A stretch of 15,729 nucleotides of DNA from Streptomyces roseochromogenus subsp. oscitans DS 12.976 (GTDB lineage: Bacteria > Actinomycetota > Actinomycetes > Streptomycetales > Streptomycetaceae): the NCBI RefSeq assembly GCF_000497445.1, contig NZ_CM002285.1, forward strand, positions 911,081 through 926,809, written 5' to 3'. The position numbers and the translations under genes were made by a program. Positions 14,535 to 15,729 of this stretch are shown here, in pieces. Position 1 is the first letter of the stretch; every line of letters begins with the position of its first letter. Below the pieces are notes generated by a model. The model was not told the DNA's origin. It made no database searches and saw only the letters and a list, made by a program, of their open reading frames with translations.

Positions 14535-15389
14535 TCAGTACTTCCCGCGGCGCTGCTTCTGTGTCCGGCCGCCTCGGTCGTGGTGGACCGGCATCCAGTG
14601 GTGCTCTGTGAACCAGCGGCCGAACAGGGCACCGCCGTAGATGACGAAGCCGACGCCGATGAGCCAGGACTCCACCACGAGAACGGTGCCGACCGCGCCG
14701 TAGCTGAGCGCGTTGGTGACGATGAGCGGGGTGAAGACGAGGTAGGAGAAGGCGCGCAGGCCGGCCAGGCCGACGACGGTGGCGAGGGCGCCCGGCAGCA
14801 GGGCGCGCCAGCGGACCTGGCCGCCCAGCAGGAAGCGCTGCCCCCACCAGAAGAAGACGATGCCGCTCACCGTGGACAGCGCGATCCGCTGTGCCCCGTG
14901 CAGCGCGGCCTTGGTCGCCACCTCCTGGTAGAGGTAGCCGGTGAGCACCACCAGCCAGGTCGCCTGCCGCCAGACCCGGTGCCAGGGGCCGGGAGCCAGG
15001 CTCCAGATCCGTTCGTAGGCGTTCTGCACGCTGCCGGCGAAGGACACCCCGAAGACGGCCAGCAGGACGGCACCCCAGACGCTGGTGGTGCCGATGACGC
15101 TGCGCGGCGGGCTGATGACATCGGTGATCACGTGCGCGGACCGCCCGGACAGCCCCATGCCGTCGGTGAGCCAGGAGGCGAAACCGCCCCGCACCAGCGG
15201 ATCGGCGGCGGCGACCACGATCAGCAGCGGAGCGAGCATCACCAGTGCCAGGGTGGCGAACCCCATGGCCCGGTGCATCAGTTCCAGCTCACGGCCGTGT
15301 TCGAGCAGGGCCCCGGCCCTGAGCCACTCCCAAGCGCGGTGCAGGCCGCGCCGCCACCGCCTCACGGCTCCTCCCGTGCTCACCGCCAC
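14535..15389 (-). CDS. YihY/virulence factor BrkB family membrane protein
   Basis: The product has 284 residues and about six hydrophobic segments, including ATLALVMLAPLLIVVAAA (about 45-62), VWGAVLLAVFGVSFAG (about 103-118), a pair around 140-190, LATVVGLAGLRAFSYLVFTPLIV and TVLVVESWLIGVGFVIYG. The motif NAYERIW after the second segment is typical of YihY/BrkB proteins. The basic C-terminus (GGRTQKQRRGKY) should be cytoplasmic. The molecular role of the family is not established; the old RNase BN label is a misassignment. The start is uncertain: GTG 15389 has AGGAG five bases upstream, while GTG 15383 would also fit at eleven. It ends 16 bp from the stop of the second ABC exporter on the other strand, with no clear terminator between, and has no evident link to peptide export. 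Confidence 0.85.
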   Translation of the reverse strand: MAVSTGGAVRRWRRGLHRAWEWLRAGALLEHGRELELMHRAMGFATLALVMLAPLLIVVAAADPLVRGGFASWLTDGMGLSGRSAHVITDVISPPRSVIGTTSVWGAVLLAVFGVSFAGSVQNAYERIWSLAPGPWHRVWRQATWLVVLTGYLYQEVATKAALHGAQRIALSTVSGIVFFWWGQRFLLGGQVRWRALLPGALATVVGLAGLRAFSYLVFTPLIVTNALSYGAVGTVLVVESWLIGVGFVIYGGALFGRWFTEHHWMPVHHDRGGRTQKQRRGKY

Positions 15390-15515
15390 ACGCTCTCCTG
15401 AGCCGATTCATCCACCCCGGCGGGCTCCGGGCAACTCGCACCGGTGCCGCGCCGGGGCGACACGGCGGCGGAGTGAGGGGGTTTGCGGGCCGTGCGGACC
15501 GGAGAATCGGAAGCC
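15390..15515. promoter_or_regulatory. Divergent intergenic region between YihY-like and glycosyltransferase genes
   Basis: The 126-bp gap should hold promoters for both genes. AGGAG (minus strand, 15395-15399) serves the YihY-like gene. On the plus strand GAGGGGG (15475-15481) and GGAGAA (15501-15506) are the two candidate ribosome binding sites for the glycosyltransferase. No convincing -10/-35 pair is seen. Confidence 0.35.
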
Positions 15516-15729
15516 GTGCGTACTCCTGCCGAGGTGCCCTCCCCGCCGCCGGCCCCGCCGGGCGGCCGGCGGCGGCCGCTGATCCTCAGCGCGAGCATGG
15601 GGGCCGGTCATGACACCGTGGCCGCCGAACTGGCCCGCCGGGCGGCGGCGCACGGACACGAGCCGCGGGTGGCCGACGTCCTCGGGCTGCTGCCGTACGG
15701 CCTCGGCCGCGGACTGCGCCGCTCCTACC
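15516..15729 (+). CDS. MGDG-synthase/MurG-like glycosyltransferase, N-terminal fragment (3' truncated)
   Basis: Only 71 codons are present before the window ends. After a Pro-rich N-terminus the sequence reads PLILSASMGAGHDTVAAELA, then a basic segment and VADVLGLLPYGLGRGLRRSY. The LILSASMGAGHD motif followed by an amphipathic helix is the start of the N-terminal Rossmann domain of monogalactosyldiacylglycerol synthase and related UDP-sugar lipid glycosyltransferases (GT28-like). GTG 15516 has GGAG eleven bases upstream; GTG 15492, in frame and with GAGGGGG ten bases upstream, would add eight residues. The sugar donor and lipid acceptor cannot be told from this fragment. It is divergent from the YihY-like gene. 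Confidence 0.75.
   Translation, partial: MRTPAEVPSPPPAPPGGRRRPLILSASMGAGHDTVAAELARRAAAHGHEPRVADVLGLLPYGLGRGLRRSY

Overview
The window has very high G+C, strong third-position GC bias, frequent GTG/TTG starts and typical actinomycete gene families. With a SapB-type (ram/amf) transporter pair and RamR-like regulator, it points to a Streptomyces chromosome. No tRNA, rRNA, insertion sequence, phage gene or CRISPR array was seen.

Layout. (1) Bases 1-3157 hold the distal part of a class III lanthipeptide (SapB/AmfS-type) locus: the C-terminal end of one ABC half-transporter (ramA-like), a second complete half-transporter (ramB-like), and a convergent LuxR-type response regulator (ramR-like). The synthetase and precursor genes would lie to the left, outside the window. 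(2) Bases 3540-5678 encode a GAF-PAS-GAF-PP2C (SpoIIE-type) phosphatase, closed by a hairpin terminator. (3) Convergent to it, 5858-7297 encodes a secreted S1 (streptogrisin/alpha-lytic type) serine protease with a low-complexity tail. (4) Divergent from the protease is a small hotdog-fold thioesterase (7482-7895).

(5) Bases 7896-14518 are the most interesting part: a 455-bp leader region with a direct repeat, then a 71-residue double-glycine precursor peptide, an intercistronic hairpin, and a complete NHLM/NHLP-type export cassette. The cassette comprises an HlyD-like adaptor, a C39 peptidase-ABC exporter, and a second large ABC protein with a sensor-like N-terminus and a degenerate C39-like domain. 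The predicted mature peptide has 48 residues with no Cys, Lys, Arg, His or aromatic residue, and no modifying enzyme is encoded beside it. It therefore looks like a ribosomal peptide exported without obvious tailoring, unlike a lanthipeptide or typical cationic bacteriocin. (6) Convergent to the cassette is a YihY/BrkB membrane protein (14535-15389). Divergent from that, the first 71 codons of an MGDG-synthase/MurG-like glycosyltransferase run off the right edge.

How the genes fit together. The peptide, adaptor, peptidase-exporter and second ABC protein should form one unit: synthesis of a leader peptide, cleavage after Gly-Gly during export, and passage through the envelope. The SapB-type pair at the left exports a different surface-active peptide during aerial growth. 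Whether the two peptide systems are co-regulated is a hypothesis; nothing in the sequence proves it.
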